A stretch of DNA of 64,000 bases from Selaginella moellendorffii (GCF_000143415.4 NW_003314268.1:832336-896335), one strand, 5' to 3'; shown: positions 32,205 through 45,701, counted from the stretch's first letter. A program made the numbers and translations. Notes: generated from the sequence alone by a model not told the origin.

Positions 32205-32345
32205 ATACATCCTAAAAGATGTTTACATTTTCTTGTCTCTCAAATATTTAGACTTTGAGTAAAAACCAACTCTAAAAACCTGTTCCAGCCTGCCTTAAGA
32301 ATTCTTCCAACTTGAGAGTTCTTGACTTTGGATCAAACTGACTAT
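32205..32345 (+). pseudogene. LRR-protein fragment upstream of copy 2
   Basis: AAAAGATGTTTACATTTTC and CAAATATTTAGACTTTGAG align with the LRR coding stretch at 63060-63170. It is more diverged and has stops. It lies head to head with copy 2, as in the other two loci. Confidence 0.55.
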
Positions 32346-32451
32346 AGAGCTAGGTACTAGTATATGCTAATGGAGCTCAAACAACTTTCTAACCTACACT
32401 AGCATGAGTTGAGATTGTAGCTGTAGTGATTAAATATTGTTTAACCATTTT

Positions 32452-32560
32452 TGTAGTGCATGGGATTAGAATATACTATCACTGTGAATCTTTAGAATCT
32501 TAAGGAATAAATAGGAAAGGATTTGTTATCAAGTAATTATCAAGTAAGGGCTCTTTAATG
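32452..32560 (+). repeat. eroded TRIM LTR fragment
   Basis: TGTAGTGCATGGGATTAGAA, ACTGTGAATCTTTAGAAT and AAGGGCTCTTTAAT follow the order of the TRIM LTR at 63467. It is strongly diverged and has no PBS. Confidence 0.5.
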
Positions 32561-33835
32561 ACTTATAATGCTTTGATCTCCAGTAAACATGGTCAACAAT
32601 ATCATGCACCATCTCATGAAACTCCATAAAGAAACTTTATAGAGTCTATTAGAAGTTTGTAGCCCTCAAAAGCTTAAAGATAAACTTTATTCTTTCTATA
32701 TCTTCTTTTCCTACTTATTCCATTTTCACAGACTCCCTCAATGATGTTGTTTAAGAAATTTACAAGGTTTTACCAACTTCTTCAACTGGATGATGGCTGA
32801 AAGATCTAGTGAGAAAATTAAAGTTAATCAAAACTCAGTAGCTAAAACATTTTATCATGTTCTGTTTACCTCACATCCCCACTGCTATGGAAGATACAAT
32901 TCTAACTAGGTAATTTATCTAATGCTTTATTTATTTTAACAAATTCACTAAAATGTAATTACCTTTTAGCTCATGAGATAACTTCAGGTTTTTTTCCCAT
33001 ATATTGGAGAGTCTTTATGAAATCTATAATCCAGTTGAATTGGCTTTGCCACTTGAGTTCAACCTTGGATTTAGACAACTCATGAGACACACTTTTGTCA
33101 GTGATAAAACATTGTCAAGGTATGGCATTTTCTTCTGTTTCTTGAGAGTTGGTGAGTTGTGGAGTGGAGAATTGTCGAGATTCTAGAGAATATTCAAAAG
33201 AAGGATATTCTAAGATTTTGTGACAAGAAGAAAGGAAGTTAAGAGAATGACAAGTGGAGCTTGGTGTGAGTTGGAGAGGCAGAACAATGAATTACAGTGT
33301 AGAGCCGATGTGGTGATGTGGCATATTCAAGTGCAGTGACATGCAGAGCAAGCAAGGTTTTCTAGTGAGCAGCAAGTGAGTACAATATGCCTGCACTGTG
33401 GGCAAGAGTTGATTAAGCTGCTAGCCTAAGTCTTAGCTAAATTGTTAGAGGAATAGAAGCTTTTTTTCCTATGCAGCTCTTGGAGTATGAGTTCAATTGG
33501 ACTTCTAGTTGTTATGTTTGGTGTGTCAGTCAGGAGCTACGTTCTTGAGCATTGAAGCTGAGCATGGAATGCCAGACTTCAGCTGTAAAGTAGTAGCTTG
33601 TGCATGCATGGCCAAAGATGACAACAAGAACAAGTAGAAAAATCCATAGAGGATATTCTTAGAAGGGAGAAATCAGAAAAATAGATAAAAGACAGAGAAA
33701 CGAGATTTAAGAAGCACCAGCAAAACAATTCAAAGTCTTCTTCAGAAAAAACACCACAAAAGCCGACAGACCGAGGAGGAAGAGTGGGGACCTTATCAAA
33801 GTTCACCACAACACCAACAGCATCAATCAATTATC
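32561..33835. other. retroelement 5' region without genes
   Basis: AT-rich, with purine-rich patches at 33600-33780 just before the gag-like frame. It may be the untranslated leader of that element. No LTR boundary was found. Confidence 0.35.
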
Positions 33836-35790
33836 ATGATGGCAGTAGTACCACCACCAGCAATTACTAGCTGGATGAAGTATCCCACATATGTGATATA
33901 TGATGATCCCAAAGAGCATGTCACCATATTTGAGAACGTGAGCAAAGCAAATAGTGAGCAAACTTTGTGGCAGAGACTTTTTCTAGCAACATTGAAGGAT
34001 GTTCCTGCGGAGTGGTATGCAACAATGGTGCAGCTTTCACTGATTGAGATGATTTGAAGACTGCATTTTTAAATGCTTTTAGCCCTACAGGATTCTATCA
34101 ACGAGTGAGTGACAAGCTCAGTATGATTACCTTGCTGCCAAGAGAACTATTCAGTAGTATGCAATGAGATTCTGGCAACTCCTCTCGAAGAAGGATCCAA
34201 AACCTGCAAAAGATGATCAGATTTGATATTTTTGGCAAGGCTTACCAGAGAGCACATTCTTCTATGTGTGATGCCCTGATCTTGACACAACGATCTTGGC
34301 ATCACGGTTTGAGCAGGCCAAGTTGCCAAGTCATTCTGGACATGTTCAAGCATCATCAGTCTTTGGAGGAATGACTACACAGTTTGTAGGCTTGCTAGAT
34401 CATACAAATCTAGAAGTCTATCCAGGGGGATTACCTAAAATTTTGAATCCAACAAGTGTGATAGCTCTAACTTTGATCCCAGTAGTGGCTCAAGTGGCTC
34501 CAGTGGCTCCTATGCAATTTCAAGTTCCAGCTCCATCACTAGAGGTGCAAATGAACAAGGTTAAAGAAGATTTAGTCGAGGCTCTTACAAAGAAGATGGG
34601 GGACTTACAAGTTAATTGGATCAAGGGTGTTTAGAATCCTCCCCAGCCAATGCATGATCAATCAAATGTTTGGTGTGTGGAATGCAAGAATTATGTTCAC
34701 TACCCAAATGATTGTCCAATCCAGAAAGTGAGAGTAAGTTGTCAATTTTGTGGCCAGACTAACCATGCATCAAAAAATTGTTTTTATCATCCTATGAAAG
34801 CACAAGTACAAGCAGTAACTGTCTATCAGTAGGAACAGCTTTATATGCAATGTGTGCCTCCACCAGTGAGTTTCCCACAATTGCAAGTACCTGTGGTTTC
34901 AAGTTATCATGTTCAAATGCAAACTCCATCACCATATTGGCCACAAGTTCCATACCAAGAGAATACGATGCAACAGTTTGCATCCACAAGTGTTCTAGTG
35001 TATGCTGTAGGAGTTGGAGTGCAATAGTAGCAAGGTGGGATGTGGAAGAGGCCATGGTAGAGGTCCTCAATGCTACAGATGCTGGTAATTTGGTCATATT
35101 CAAGCAGATTGTCCAAATGTAAAGAAGCCAGAATATTACTAGCCAATGTGTGGAGTGTGTGGGACTGTCCTCACAAGTTGAAGCAGGACTGTGGCAAAAA
35201 AATAGTCAATTTGTGAGCTGTGTTTGTTCAAGAAGTAGGCCTAGATCAGACTCATTATAAGCTAGGCACAAGACGTGGTCATGGAAAGAAAGATGTGTTT
35301 ACCTAGATGGTGCAAACTTGGCGTGATCAAAATGAGGAGGTTTTTGCAGATCATGAAGAGGAGAGTGAAGCAAAGGTGTGAGGCTAAGGAAAAAGAGGTT
35401 AGAAATTTTAGGTTGAGTCTTATTTTAGTTTAGGTCAAAAATGGGAAGGAAGATGAAGTGTGTGCTCCAAATTCAGTGGCAATACTCAAGAATGTAGGTA
35501 TTCCTTCTCCAACACAGGTGAGTGAGCTCTTTGATCAGTTTAGAGGGAGTAAGAAGCCACTCAAAGCAGTCAAGAGGCAGAGGTATAGACAAGTCTTGAA
35601 TCTAGAAGCTGATATTTTAAGGGACCTAGACAATCAAAAACCAACAATTACATTTACTCAGTTACTTTAGCTAGCTCTAGTGCTTTGAAGGTTGTTTCTG
35701 CTGCAATGCAATCTCAGAGAGAGTTAGTGGTGAACTCAGCATGGCCAATCATAGTAGATATGTCTTCTCCACTAATTCTACATATATAGT
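33836..35790 (+). pseudogene. gypsy gag with zinc knuckles and protease approach
   Basis: The first frame (ATSW MKYPTYVIYDDPKEHV onward) resembles the N-part of a plant gypsy Gag. After a frame change the capsid continues (KTAFLNAFSPTGFYQRV) with stops. Two CCHC knuckles follow at 34675-34790 (C-VE-C-KNYV-H-YPND-C and CQFCGQTNHASKNC). A proline/glutamine-rich stretch follows, and at about 35450-35670 a frame including ITFTQLL, the sequence type that precedes gypsy proteases. No RT is present; the next recognisable unit is an LTR at 36278. Confidence 0.65.
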
Positions 35791-36277
35791 TTCTCTAGGA
35801 TAGTGAGGTTCATGCGTGTTCATGGCAAATTTCTAAAGCCTATCTGTCCACAACAAAGCAGAGTTGAAGATACATTCTTTGAAATGTCTATTATTCAAAC
35901 CAAAGACATAATTATAGTTGATTTGGTATGCTTTGTGTTGTTAAACATTTATCAAGTTAGTAGGAGGTTGCTTACTCCAGGAAAATAGCTCTTTTTTGAG
36001 AAAGGAGATATGGTTTTGGCTTGGAAAAGCACTCTAGATCACTCTGACTTAGAATAGACTTTGGTTCAAAAGGTGGATTGCAGAGATCAATTGGTTGAGC
36101 TAGTTTGACTTTGACAATATAAAGGGAATGTAAGGAGACCAAAAGATGGAAATTTCTTACAGATAAGATGACATTCAATGACATTTAAAATTTTAACTAT
36201 TAAATATAAATTCATAGAACTTTGATGAAAAATCTCAAAAAGAAGTTGTTCTTCCCAGGATTTGGCTTTTTGATCAT
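35791..36277. other. degenerate sequence between gag remnant and LTR
   Basis: A 61-codon frame at 35803 has no recognised motif. The RT, RNase H and integrase expected here are absent. Confidence 0.35.
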
Positions 36278-37453
36278 AGCACAGCCTTTAGCAATATAGC
36301 TCAGGAACTCAACTCAGGAACATGGTACAAGAACTTGGCTCAGGAATATGAGGAACTTGAGGAGGCCATCTTAATCTAGCTATTTAGCTTCATGATAGTA
36401 TTGTCAAAAGTCTTATCTCAGCTGGGAGGGGAAACGCTTAGTGCTGGATTCTACTATGAGTTCTATTTACTATCATTATAAGTTTCAAATCTATAAAACG
36501 TACATCTCTTATCACAACTTTGAATCTTTTATTGGTTGTTCAACTTGTATATAGTGCATGCAACTCTTGATAGAGGTGCATTCTTGAGTAGCTGCAATTT
36601 CCAAGATTATTGCTAATCCCCTATTCATGAATCATACTTAGTCTACAAAAATGAAAACCCATGGATATTGTCTTGGTCTCCATCAAGAACACAATCTAGC
36701 CCCTTGATAATTATTATTCTGAATTTATTACAAATTTATTATCTAATTTGATAACTAATCTTTATAAAAGAAGTATTTTAACACTACACTACCTGTTGTC
36801 ATATTGTGAGTGTATGAAATATAGAACATGAATACATAAATGTACATATTCAATTAGCCTAAAAACCCTAGTTTATATTTAAAAGTGAGTGGTCTAAATT
36901 GAAACCAATCTAATAGCTATCATAATCCTATTATGTTAATAGTATTGTAGACATACACTTGGACCTCACATCATCCCCTCATGTTCGAAAGATGGAAGGC
37001 AATAAGAGTCTTTTGGTTGATGGACTGGGATCTAAAGGAATATCATAAAGTAAAGAACCTCATTAAAAAAAGATAAATTTAATTTTGCACCTTGTGGATA
37101 TTGAATATTCAGTAAAACATTTATAGATGGTATGAGATCTTTGTCCAAAAAATTCACTAATGCTAGAATAATATGCCATTAAAAACATGAGAAAAGAGCA
37201 AAAAAGGCAAAAGAGCTCAAAAAAAGGGCATCAATATTAGCCAAAGAACTCTCCAAATGATGAATAATTTTAAAATTATATATTTGAAGCTTTAGATCCC
37301 ACTTAATAGTACAACCAATCAAATTCTTCCACTTCAATAATGAAGTGATTGCAATATAATCACCCTTTAACAATGTTTAAAAACTATGCAAGTATGCATG
37401 AAATTTATTATAGCGAACTTGAATTTGGAACCAAACTCTAAGCCTTTTCTACA
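36278..37453 (+). repeat. family B LTR, copy 1
   Basis: A direct copy of 52804-53943, with about 1.1 kb shared, from CTCAGGAACTCAACTCAGGA to CCAAACTCTAAGCCTTTT. Numerous transitions and small indels. The start is less certain because the first 15 bases are diverged. No PBS follows, so it is more likely the 3' LTR of the gag remnant upstream than a 5' LTR. Confidence 0.7.
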
Positions 37454-38730
37454 CCCTATTATAACTGTGGGAATCTTGAGAGATAGAAGAAATATTCCAA
37501 TTCTTGAAATATTCTAAATGATTATATAAAAGTGGGTGAAATATCAAGGTTCTACACTTTGTGTCTTAAGCTAGAGCATGGAGAGAGAGAGTTTAAGACG
37601 TGAGCAAAGCCATGCGAAGAGGAGGATTAAAGTGCCACACCTCAATATAGTGAATTCAGCATGACACTCACCTTCTTCCTTTCTAGAGCTTTTTTGTTTA
37701 ATGGAGAGGATTCATGAGATTTGGAGTGGAGATCCTAGAGAGGGATAGACTAAGCGTAATAGGAGTTACCCCCATAGAGAAGTTTCTAAGTGTGGGAGTG
37801 AGATTTCATGTTTTCAGAGTTATGGCATGTAATGAGTTTCCAGTTGGATTTTCTCCCTTGTCTTTGATCCATTTGAGACACTCCTTCTGTGGGTATATAG
37901 ATTTTGAGGATCCTCTTTTCAACAAGTATAGGCAGTTGTGATTTGGTGGAGAGATGAAGGAATCCTCGCAATTTTTCCTTTCAATTTTCATTCCTCTTCT
38001 TACATGCATCTTCTTTCACTCTAAGCTTGAATTTTGGGGAGAGATGGTATCAGTTTGTTTTATGGGCTCTTAGATCTTGCTAAGAGCTATTTGGGAAGTG
38101 ATTTCTTGGAGGTCAATTCGCTGGAAGCCATGACATGCATATGTTTTTCTTTCTGCACATGAATATAACTCGATGTGGAATCTTTGCATGGTGAAAACAC
38201 TTTCCAATTTGTGCATCTTTGTAAGATCTTTCTTCTGAGTGGTCTTAAGGCATGGAAAAAGCTGCCCATCATTCAGATTTAGGCATTTCCATTTTTTCTT
38301 GTCAATTGCGATTTAGTTTCTTTCTTCCCTATGCCATAGCAATTTTTGAGCGTCAATTTCTCGAGTGTTTAAAGTCCATTTTCATTGCCGTTTGTGGCAT
38401 CATATACGTCTTGCTCTGTTCTTTCTTTTGAGTTATGACTTAAAAATTTGCATGGAGTTTTGAAACCGGTCCAAGTCATTTTCTCTAATGCTGTGTGATA
38501 AACAAAGTTGCATGCTTCTTTAGCGTATAAAGTTTTTACCTTTCTCACAATCTCTTGCATTAGAATTGTAGATGCTTTTATGAGTTATCATTCCCAAGTT
38601 GAATTATCCAATCCTATAAGATCTTGCTATTTTTCATTAGATTTCATCCTTATTTGAGCGTGATAATTATTCTTGAAAGTGATTCTCCCATTTTGCACTT
38701 GGTTTTTGCAAATCTTTTATGTGAGGAGGA
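37454..38730 (+). repeat. retroelement-derived repeat D, copy 2
   Basis: It begins after the family B LTR. At 37617-37650 a purine tract plus TGCCACACCTCAATATAG mimics the junction 52785-52820 (PPT and LTR start). The rest is partly similar to 26921-28260. It is cut at 38730 by the family C element and probably continues at 46707. Confidence 0.45.
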
Positions 38731-39951
38731 TGTAAGTGATTAATTTTTCCATTTTACTATAGTCACTTAACCACACCTCCGACTACTTGGAAGAGTCTCA
38801 TTCACAACTTTCATAAATCCAATTCAGGACTTGGGGCTTGCTAACCCCAAGGATGGCATCCATGCCACTTAACCTTTGCACTTGGTCTAAGTGCTCCATG
38901 TGTCCGATCCCATGACCAACACCCCAAAGTACTACTAATATATTAGCCCATTACGCTAAGGCTCTGCCTATTCACCTTGGTTATACCAGTGGTCCAATAC
39001 CACCTGCCTCACAATCCCGTCTCTCAAAAATTGGGCCATCCATCTAGGAGTGATCATCCCAAATCCACTCCTTAGCATCCTTAGGATGCTTGTAGACATG
39101 GGGAATAACCTTCCCCAATATCCCTTTTCTGGTCCCCACCAAGTCCCTTTTTGTCCATGGCTGTGTTCATCAACACTGCCATTGAATCAAGGCCCACAAG
39201 CCCAACCACTAAGTCCCTTTGTTCTCTAATACTCCCTTGTCACGTGACTACATCCTTGGTCACTACATTAGAGGACTGCTCCTCTTTCTTTCCACCATCC
39301 GGGACTCTTAGGACAACATTTTGGAACACCACGGCCCTATGCAAGCCTCATAAGTACTCTCCCCACCTTCCACCTTTGGGTGCTCTAGCCATGGGCTTAG
39401 AGCAAGATTCCATTGAGCCACACTAGGTATCCAAGTAGGTAGTGCCACCCATGCTTGGATTGGAAGCATCGACCATTCGATCTCCCGGGGGAACTAGAGT
39501 CGGCTCTTGAACACTTCACCAAACTACCCTGCTTGTCAATCCATATTCACTCTAGCCTTGTATTTTCCAGTGGTCATCTTATCACCCAACAGTTGGGTGT
39601 GGCCTTCCTGGACCAAACTGGCCTTTCTTAACCAAACTAGCTCAACTGGGATCCAACCCCCATACTCTCCCTACTATACTTTTGAAACCCTTTACAGCCC
39701 TCCCCCCCTCCCTCCGGGGATGATCACTTTGGGCTTTCACCCAACAGCCTGTGTATTAGTATTTGGATTCGGACTTTAGTCGTTTTGTGCTTGTTCTTCG
39801 AGCCTTTTGTTAGGAGTTCCACTCCCACTTTTGACCTTTTAAGTCGGAACTTTTAGTCCAAATGTGTTACGCTCGTTTGGCTTTTGCTTTGGCCACTACC
39901 ATGTGGCACCCTTTCGGCTTCACTTTGGGGCTTAAGGATTTTTGTCTCACA
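38731..39951 (-). repeat. 3' LTR of family C element
   Basis: 1221 bp. It shares with 44968-46706 the blocks CACTTAACCACACCTCCGAC, the CTTAGCATCCTTAGGATGC palindrome-like stretch and TTAAGGATTTTTGTCTCACA. On the minus strand a purine-rich tract (TATGGGGTGGTGGAG) precedes it. Confidence 0.82.
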
Positions 39952-42218
39952 ACTCCACCACCCCATAGACGAAGTTAGATGTCCTCATCGAACGATAAAT
40001 TATTTTATAAAGTAATACTAGCATGTAACACCCTTTCCATCCTTAGCACCTAGAAAATATTTGTCAATGGCTTGACACCGAAGGCTCACCATGCCTTGTC
40101 CATCCTCTAAGAAGCATGGTCTTTCCAACTTAGAGACTCATTCAACTATTTGTGGTGGTTTTCTCCTTTATTGGTTTAGTTCTTGTTAAATTTGTTAAAG
40201 ACACCTTTTTTATCTCATTCCCGCTACTCATTCTCAAGTATTAGTTTCCATTGATATAACCTTTGTATTTTGGAACTTTTATTTTTTACTTCTCAGAGTT
40301 AATTTCCTAGGTGTCTCTGACACCTTGCATTGCACATTTGGTGCAACTCCACTTCCCCATCCTAAGAAGTTCTTTACTTGAGGGCACTTTTTTATTTTGT
40401 GCCATATTTAGCACTAAGTTCTAATTATTATAATTTGTGCTAGGGCTGTCCACAGCCCTATTATTTAGCTACCTTACTACTCCCTCCCTTAGAGCTTTCA
40501 CCTTCGCCAAATCAAAGCAATTAAGAATCCATCCTTGGAAACACATTACCTCCTCGCAATCCATTAGCATCTAACACATTAGTATTCTTGGCTTAACTTT
40601 GCCATTTGGGTTCTATCCCATGATTCCCATGGCTCTTTTCTTAGCCATTAGTCTTTTGCTCCTATCCATTAATTAATACCGTCTCTCCTAAAGATTATTT
40701 TCTTTGGACTCACTATGCCATCGTATTGACATAGCTCATTTCCCTTAAGTGTTCTTCCCACTTGGTCACCTTGGCCAAGCCACACCATTATCATTTGTTC
40801 AAATTAATACTTTAAATTAGGAACCTTATTCTTTACCCAAACAAGGACTTTGTCCTTATTTAGCCTCAAAATCACTTAGTGATTTCATTTTGGCACCTTA
40901 ATAGGTTTGCCAATAGGTATTAAATCTTCCAAACTTTTAAGTTGTTGACCATGACCCCAGAAACATCCCCCACACTTAGCGGTGCACCCAAACCAGCCCT
41001 TCCAACCAAGGGTCCATAGCAACTAAGACTGGGTGTCCCCATCTCATTCACCATGTTTTTGGCGCCACTTGCACCAAAGTGTTCAAGTTAGATATACCGA
41101 ACCACACTAAGCAATTTAACCGTATATCACAACTCTGGAGCATCCCCTGTTTAGCAATGTGCCCAAGCCAGTTTCCTTCTTGAGAGTCTATGACCACCGA
41201 AAAATGAGTGTCCTCATATTCCAAACCATCACCACGCTCTAGTGAGTTGGGACTCGAACCTACGCACTAGAGGGTTAGGACTTGAACCCAACCTCCGTAT
41301 ATACATCTACGGATGGCATCACCTAGAATGCCTGGCGTGACTCCCCACGTTGGTGCACCAACTTACACTTAAAGCGTGCTACAAATCACAGCTTAGGAAC
41401 CTAGTTCCTCTGCACTGCTAAATCCTCTCACTTGACATGTCTATAATCATGCATATACTCCTCCATGTTTGGCCCCATGGGCCACCCCTTTTGAAATTAA
41501 CACCTTCAACTAGGGTATTTGTTCCCCTGACTTGCTAATCTTACCTAACAAGCCATCCGACTACTGTAACATGGTGTGTGAAAGTCTTTAACCATCAACT
41601 TTTGTTCAAATCTCTCTCTTTGAACACTTGGGAATTATTTCCCTAACCTTGATAGCCTCGCCTCATAACAAGCTTCAAGACCACACTTTTACTGCACCAC
41701 TTTGATTTCACGTGTTTTATGAACCATTTACACTTGGCTTTCTATGTACTAAGCTACCTAGAATTGTCTTTGGGAACCTTGAAGGGATTTTATCCCTTAA
41801 CTTGCTAAGGCTTCTTCTTTCACAAATTTTTTAATTGCCATATGATCTAACATGAATAATTCCATGCTTTAGACTCTCCATGATATCATAATTGCTAGTG
41901 TAGCGCACCTTATCTCTTTCCCCTTAAACCAACTGGAAAAGGGGCAATTGCTTGATGAGAGAGCCCTTAGTGGCTATTTTATCCCCATTTATCTCCCAAA
42001 GTTCCAAGGATCCACGGTGACAGTATATCCAAATCTCATCCTATGATCATATGCGCTAGACTCAACTGTAGCGCACCTTATCTCTCTCCCCTTAAACCAA
42101 CTGGAAAAGGGGCAATTGCTTGATGAGAGATTTTATCCCCATTTATCTCCCAAGGTTCCAAGGATCCACGGTGACAGTATATCCAAATCTCATCCTATGA
42201 TCACATGCGCTACACTCA

Positions 42219-42700
42219 CCCCCCCTTTAGAGATGTCAATGTCCTCATTGACTATTGACTAACAACCCCTACTGAGCCAAGGGGAACCAGCACTTCCATT
42301 TCCGCACTCAATCTACCAATCCTTCCATTGTGTAGACCAGTTATTCCATGTGAGGCAACTAGTCATCCACCCGTACCGTAGTCCCACGGTGGATACCTTC
42401 GTCCCCCTTTTAGAGATGTCAATGTCCTCATTGACTATTGACTAACAACCCCTACTGAGCCAAGGGGAACCACCCGTACCGTAGTCCCACGGTGGATACC
42501 TTCGTCCCCCCTTTAGAGATGTCAATGTCCTCATTGACTATTGACTAACAACCCCTACTGAGCCAAGGGGAACCAGCACCTCCATTTCCGCACTCAATCT
42601 ACCAATCCTTCCATTGTGTAAACTAGCTATTCCATGTGAGGCAACTAGTCATCCACCCGTACCACAGTCCCATGGTGGATACCTTCGTCCGTGGATACTC
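42219..42700. repeat. tandem repeats inside the TRIM
   Basis: The block TTTAGAGATGTCAATGTCCT...GAGCCAAGGGGAACCA occurs at about 42227, 42411 and 42510. The second unit lacks about 85 bp. A following unit GTGGATACTCCACACAAGAG occurs twice (about 42692 and 42731). Confidence 0.8.
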
Positions 42701-42870
42701 CACACAAGAGGAAGGATATCCACCGTGTCCGTGGATACTCCACACAAGAGAAAGGACGTACGCATGGATGCCCAATACGTACGATTTCAAATTTAGGGGT
42801 AGGAATATACCTTGCTCAAGGGTATATTATACTTTTAAGTAGCCACTAATCAATGGGAATCGAACCCGTG

Positions 42871-42890
42871 CCATTTGCTCCGATACCAAC
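42871..42890 (-). other. TRIM primer-binding region
   Basis: Minus strand GTTGGTATCGGAGCAAATGG directly inside the LTR. TGGTATC-GAGC fits the initiator methionine tRNA 3' end with one mismatch. A CGGGTTCGATTCC sequence (42854-42867), like a tRNA T-arm or box B, follows it. Confidence 0.6.
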
Positions 42891-44952
42891 TGTAGCGCAC
42901 CTTATCTCTCTCCCCTTAAACCAACTGGAAAAGGGGCAATTGCTTGATGAGAGAGCCCTTAGTGGCTATTTTATCCCCATTTATCTCCCAAGGTTCCAAG
43001 GATCCATGGTGACAGTATATCCAAATATCATCCCATGATCATATGCGTTACAGCTAGCAACAATATACTTGAGCACCTATTTCATTCTCCACTCTCAATT
43101 TACATAACCACCCTTAGTTATGCCCGTCAATTCCTTTGGTTTGGTCCTATCCCTTTACTACTTGCTTTTTAGCCTCACACATTTCCTTCAGTTATTCTCC
43201 TTTAGACTAGTAGGATAGTTTTGCACTTTTTACTATGCCTTAGCAAGTATTTATAGGGATGAACCTACCCGATAACCTAGGGAGTGGTTCCTCAATTTGG
43301 GTATGCTCATCTTATAATCCTACACACTCGGATTAACGTTGCTACTTATGTGCTTTTATATACCCATTACTAACCTTGCCAAAATCCCATTCTTAATTTT
43401 GTCCAATTCAGGTAAACGGACTTCTCCCATCTTTGCAACCTTGGACGTTTGGATAACACCTCCTATCCATCATTCGCTAGGGACTTAATCCTTTAGGCTT
43501 TATTTATTACCCTCACGACACCAAACACCACCTTTTAGTGTTCTAAAGTGCTTGGGTGTCCCAATGATGGCCTTTTTGACAATGAGTATTCCCTTTATGA
43601 CATTGATTTATTATATTGCAACATAAGCAATTTATCCCCGATAAAGGTATATCTAACTTCTTTATCCTAATAAAAAGTCTTAGATAGTTATCTTTTATCA
43701 GTTTAACCAATTATTTTGCACTTTTTGCTTAGTTACTTCATAGTTGTTTAGTCGTACAACTCATTGCTGGTGTTTCCACACCTCCATCATTATTTGGGAC
43801 ACCACATAGGCTATACCATTCCCATTTCTATTAGAATTTCTTTGGGAAGGGGTTCTCATGAACTTGCCAATTTAACCTCAAGGCATCACATTTTGGCACA
43901 TTCGGTGTCTCCATATCATCAGGTCTACGAGCTTACATTTATGACACTTCTCACTTGTGTCTAGATCCTTACCAAGACCAATACAATTCCTTCTCATGCC
44001 AATTGTTTGTTAGCATTACACCATAGAGTTTACACACAACTTTGTGTCAAAGTTGTTTTCTTCTAAGAACACCTTCCCTATGACTTTAGTATGGCCCATT
44101 TTGCCATTAATGAGATACCTATTATTCTCATATATGGATCTTATGATCCTCCTCATCTTTTGTGGGGCACAACACACTTCAGTTCAAATGCTTTCACCAA
44201 TCCCTTAGGACCATTCCTTGACTCTACTTGAGTCATCCAGCATTTTTGGACTTTGCTAATTTAATAACTTGTAAAGTTTTATTTTTTGAGGTGCCAACTT
44301 GCTAGAATACAACTTCGTGTATTCAAGTCTTACTCATAAGGACCATTTTTGCAAATGTTACTCTAACACTCGATTATTTTCCATTCTTTGTGGGCTACCT
44401 TTGCCCCTTAGGACTATCTGTTGATATGATGAGAATACTAACTCATCCTCTAAGCACACCCTAAACTCCTTAGGTTTGTTCCAGCATTTATAAAAAGTAG
44501 CTCTCGTTACCATTTCAAGGACTTGTGTCCTCATCCATACTTGACCTCTAATGGCTATTAATTCTAGTCTCAAATTCATGAGCACCAGCCTCAATTATAT
44601 GAGGATAATCTTGTGACTTCTTTATTGTTTTGGAGTCTCTATCTTTCCTGTGATCCCAACTATAATTGTTTACCACAACTACATTAACTAATTTGATAAA
44701 TTAAATGCTTATCTGGATCACATCCTCAACTTTCTGAGAAAAACCTTATACTATTCCCAAGATCCCGAAGTCATTCTGTTATTGGCCCTTTTTTATCCAC
44801 CACCTCACATATAAATTCACATATGAACTATAGTGGAGAGCCATGTCTTCCCGACCTGCTACTCTTCAAGGATAGACCCACTCCTAAGACCTTCCCATGT
44901 CAACACTAGTGGTGATATATTTGAGCATCAATAAAAGTTAGACTAAGGAACA

Positions 44953-44964
44953 GTTCTGATACCA
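44953..44964 (-). other. primer-binding site of family C
   Basis: The minus strand reads TGGTATCAGAAC, three bases inside the 5' LTR. It is complementary to the initiator methionine tRNA end, with a mismatch near its distal end. Confidence 0.8.
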
Positions 44965-45701
44965 AATTGTAAGTAACTAATTTTTCCATTCTACTTTAGT
45001 CACTTAACCACACCTCCGACCACTTCGAGGAGTCTCGTTCACAACCTCTATAAGTCCAATTCAGGACTTAGGCTTGCTAACCCCAAGGATGGCATCCATG
45101 CCACTCAACCTTTGCACTTGGTCCAAGTGCTCCACGTGTCCAATCCCATGACCGACACCCCAAGGTACTACCAATATATCAGCCCGTTACGCTAAGGCTC
45201 TGCCCATTCACTTTAGTCACACCGGTGGTCCAACACCACTTACCTCACAATCCAGTCTCTTAAAGACTAAGCTATCCATTCAAGAGTGATCATCCCAGAT
45301 CCACTCCTTAGCATCCTTAGGATGCCCGCAGACATGGGGAATAACTTTCCCCAATATCCCTTTTCCAGTCCTCACCAAGTCTTTTTTTATCCATGGTTGT
45401 GTTCGCCAACACTACCACTAGATCAAGGCTTATAAGCTTGACCACTAAGTCCCCTTATTCTCTAGGACTCTCTTGTCACGTGATCACATCCTTGGTCACT
45501 ACACTAGAGGATTGCTCCTTTTCCTTTCCACCATCCGGGACTTTGGGATAACATTTTGGAACACCACGGCCCTATGCAAGCCTCATAGGTACTCTCCTCA
45601 CCTTCCACATTTGGGTGCTCTAACCATAGGCTTAGAGTGAGGTTTTGTTGAGCCATGCCAAGTATCCAAGTAAGTAGTGCCACCCATATTTGGACTAGGA
45701 G

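Larger units (their letters stand above)
41899..43052 (-). mobile_element. TRIM-type element with three LTRs
   Basis: On the minus strand: LTR 42891-43052 (162 bp), PBS, a 676-bp interior with tandem repeats, LTR 42067-42214 (148 bp, 14-bp deletion), a six-base spacer CTCAAC, and LTR 41899-42060 (162 bp). The whole is flanked by GCTAG (41894-41898 and 43053-43057). No coding potential. TRIMs are short non-autonomous LTR elements; a tandem three-LTR form is unusual. Confidence 0.82.
39952..44967 (-). other. non-coding interior of family C element
   Basis: No ORF above about 80 codons in any frame and no retroviral motif. The plus strand is C-, A- and T-rich and G-poor, the mirror of the family A interior. 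It is interrupted by the TRIM at 41899-43052. Confidence 0.7.

Noticed and set aside
42219-42580. Possible CRISPR-like direct repeats
   Set aside because: Only three units, long and unequal, with no unique spacers, inside a eukaryotic TRIM with LTRs and a target duplication.
42854-42870. Possible tRNA gene suggested by GGGTTCGATTCC
   Set aside because: Only a T-arm-like segment is present. No acceptor, D or anticodon arm can be folded around it, and it sits next to a primer-binding site.
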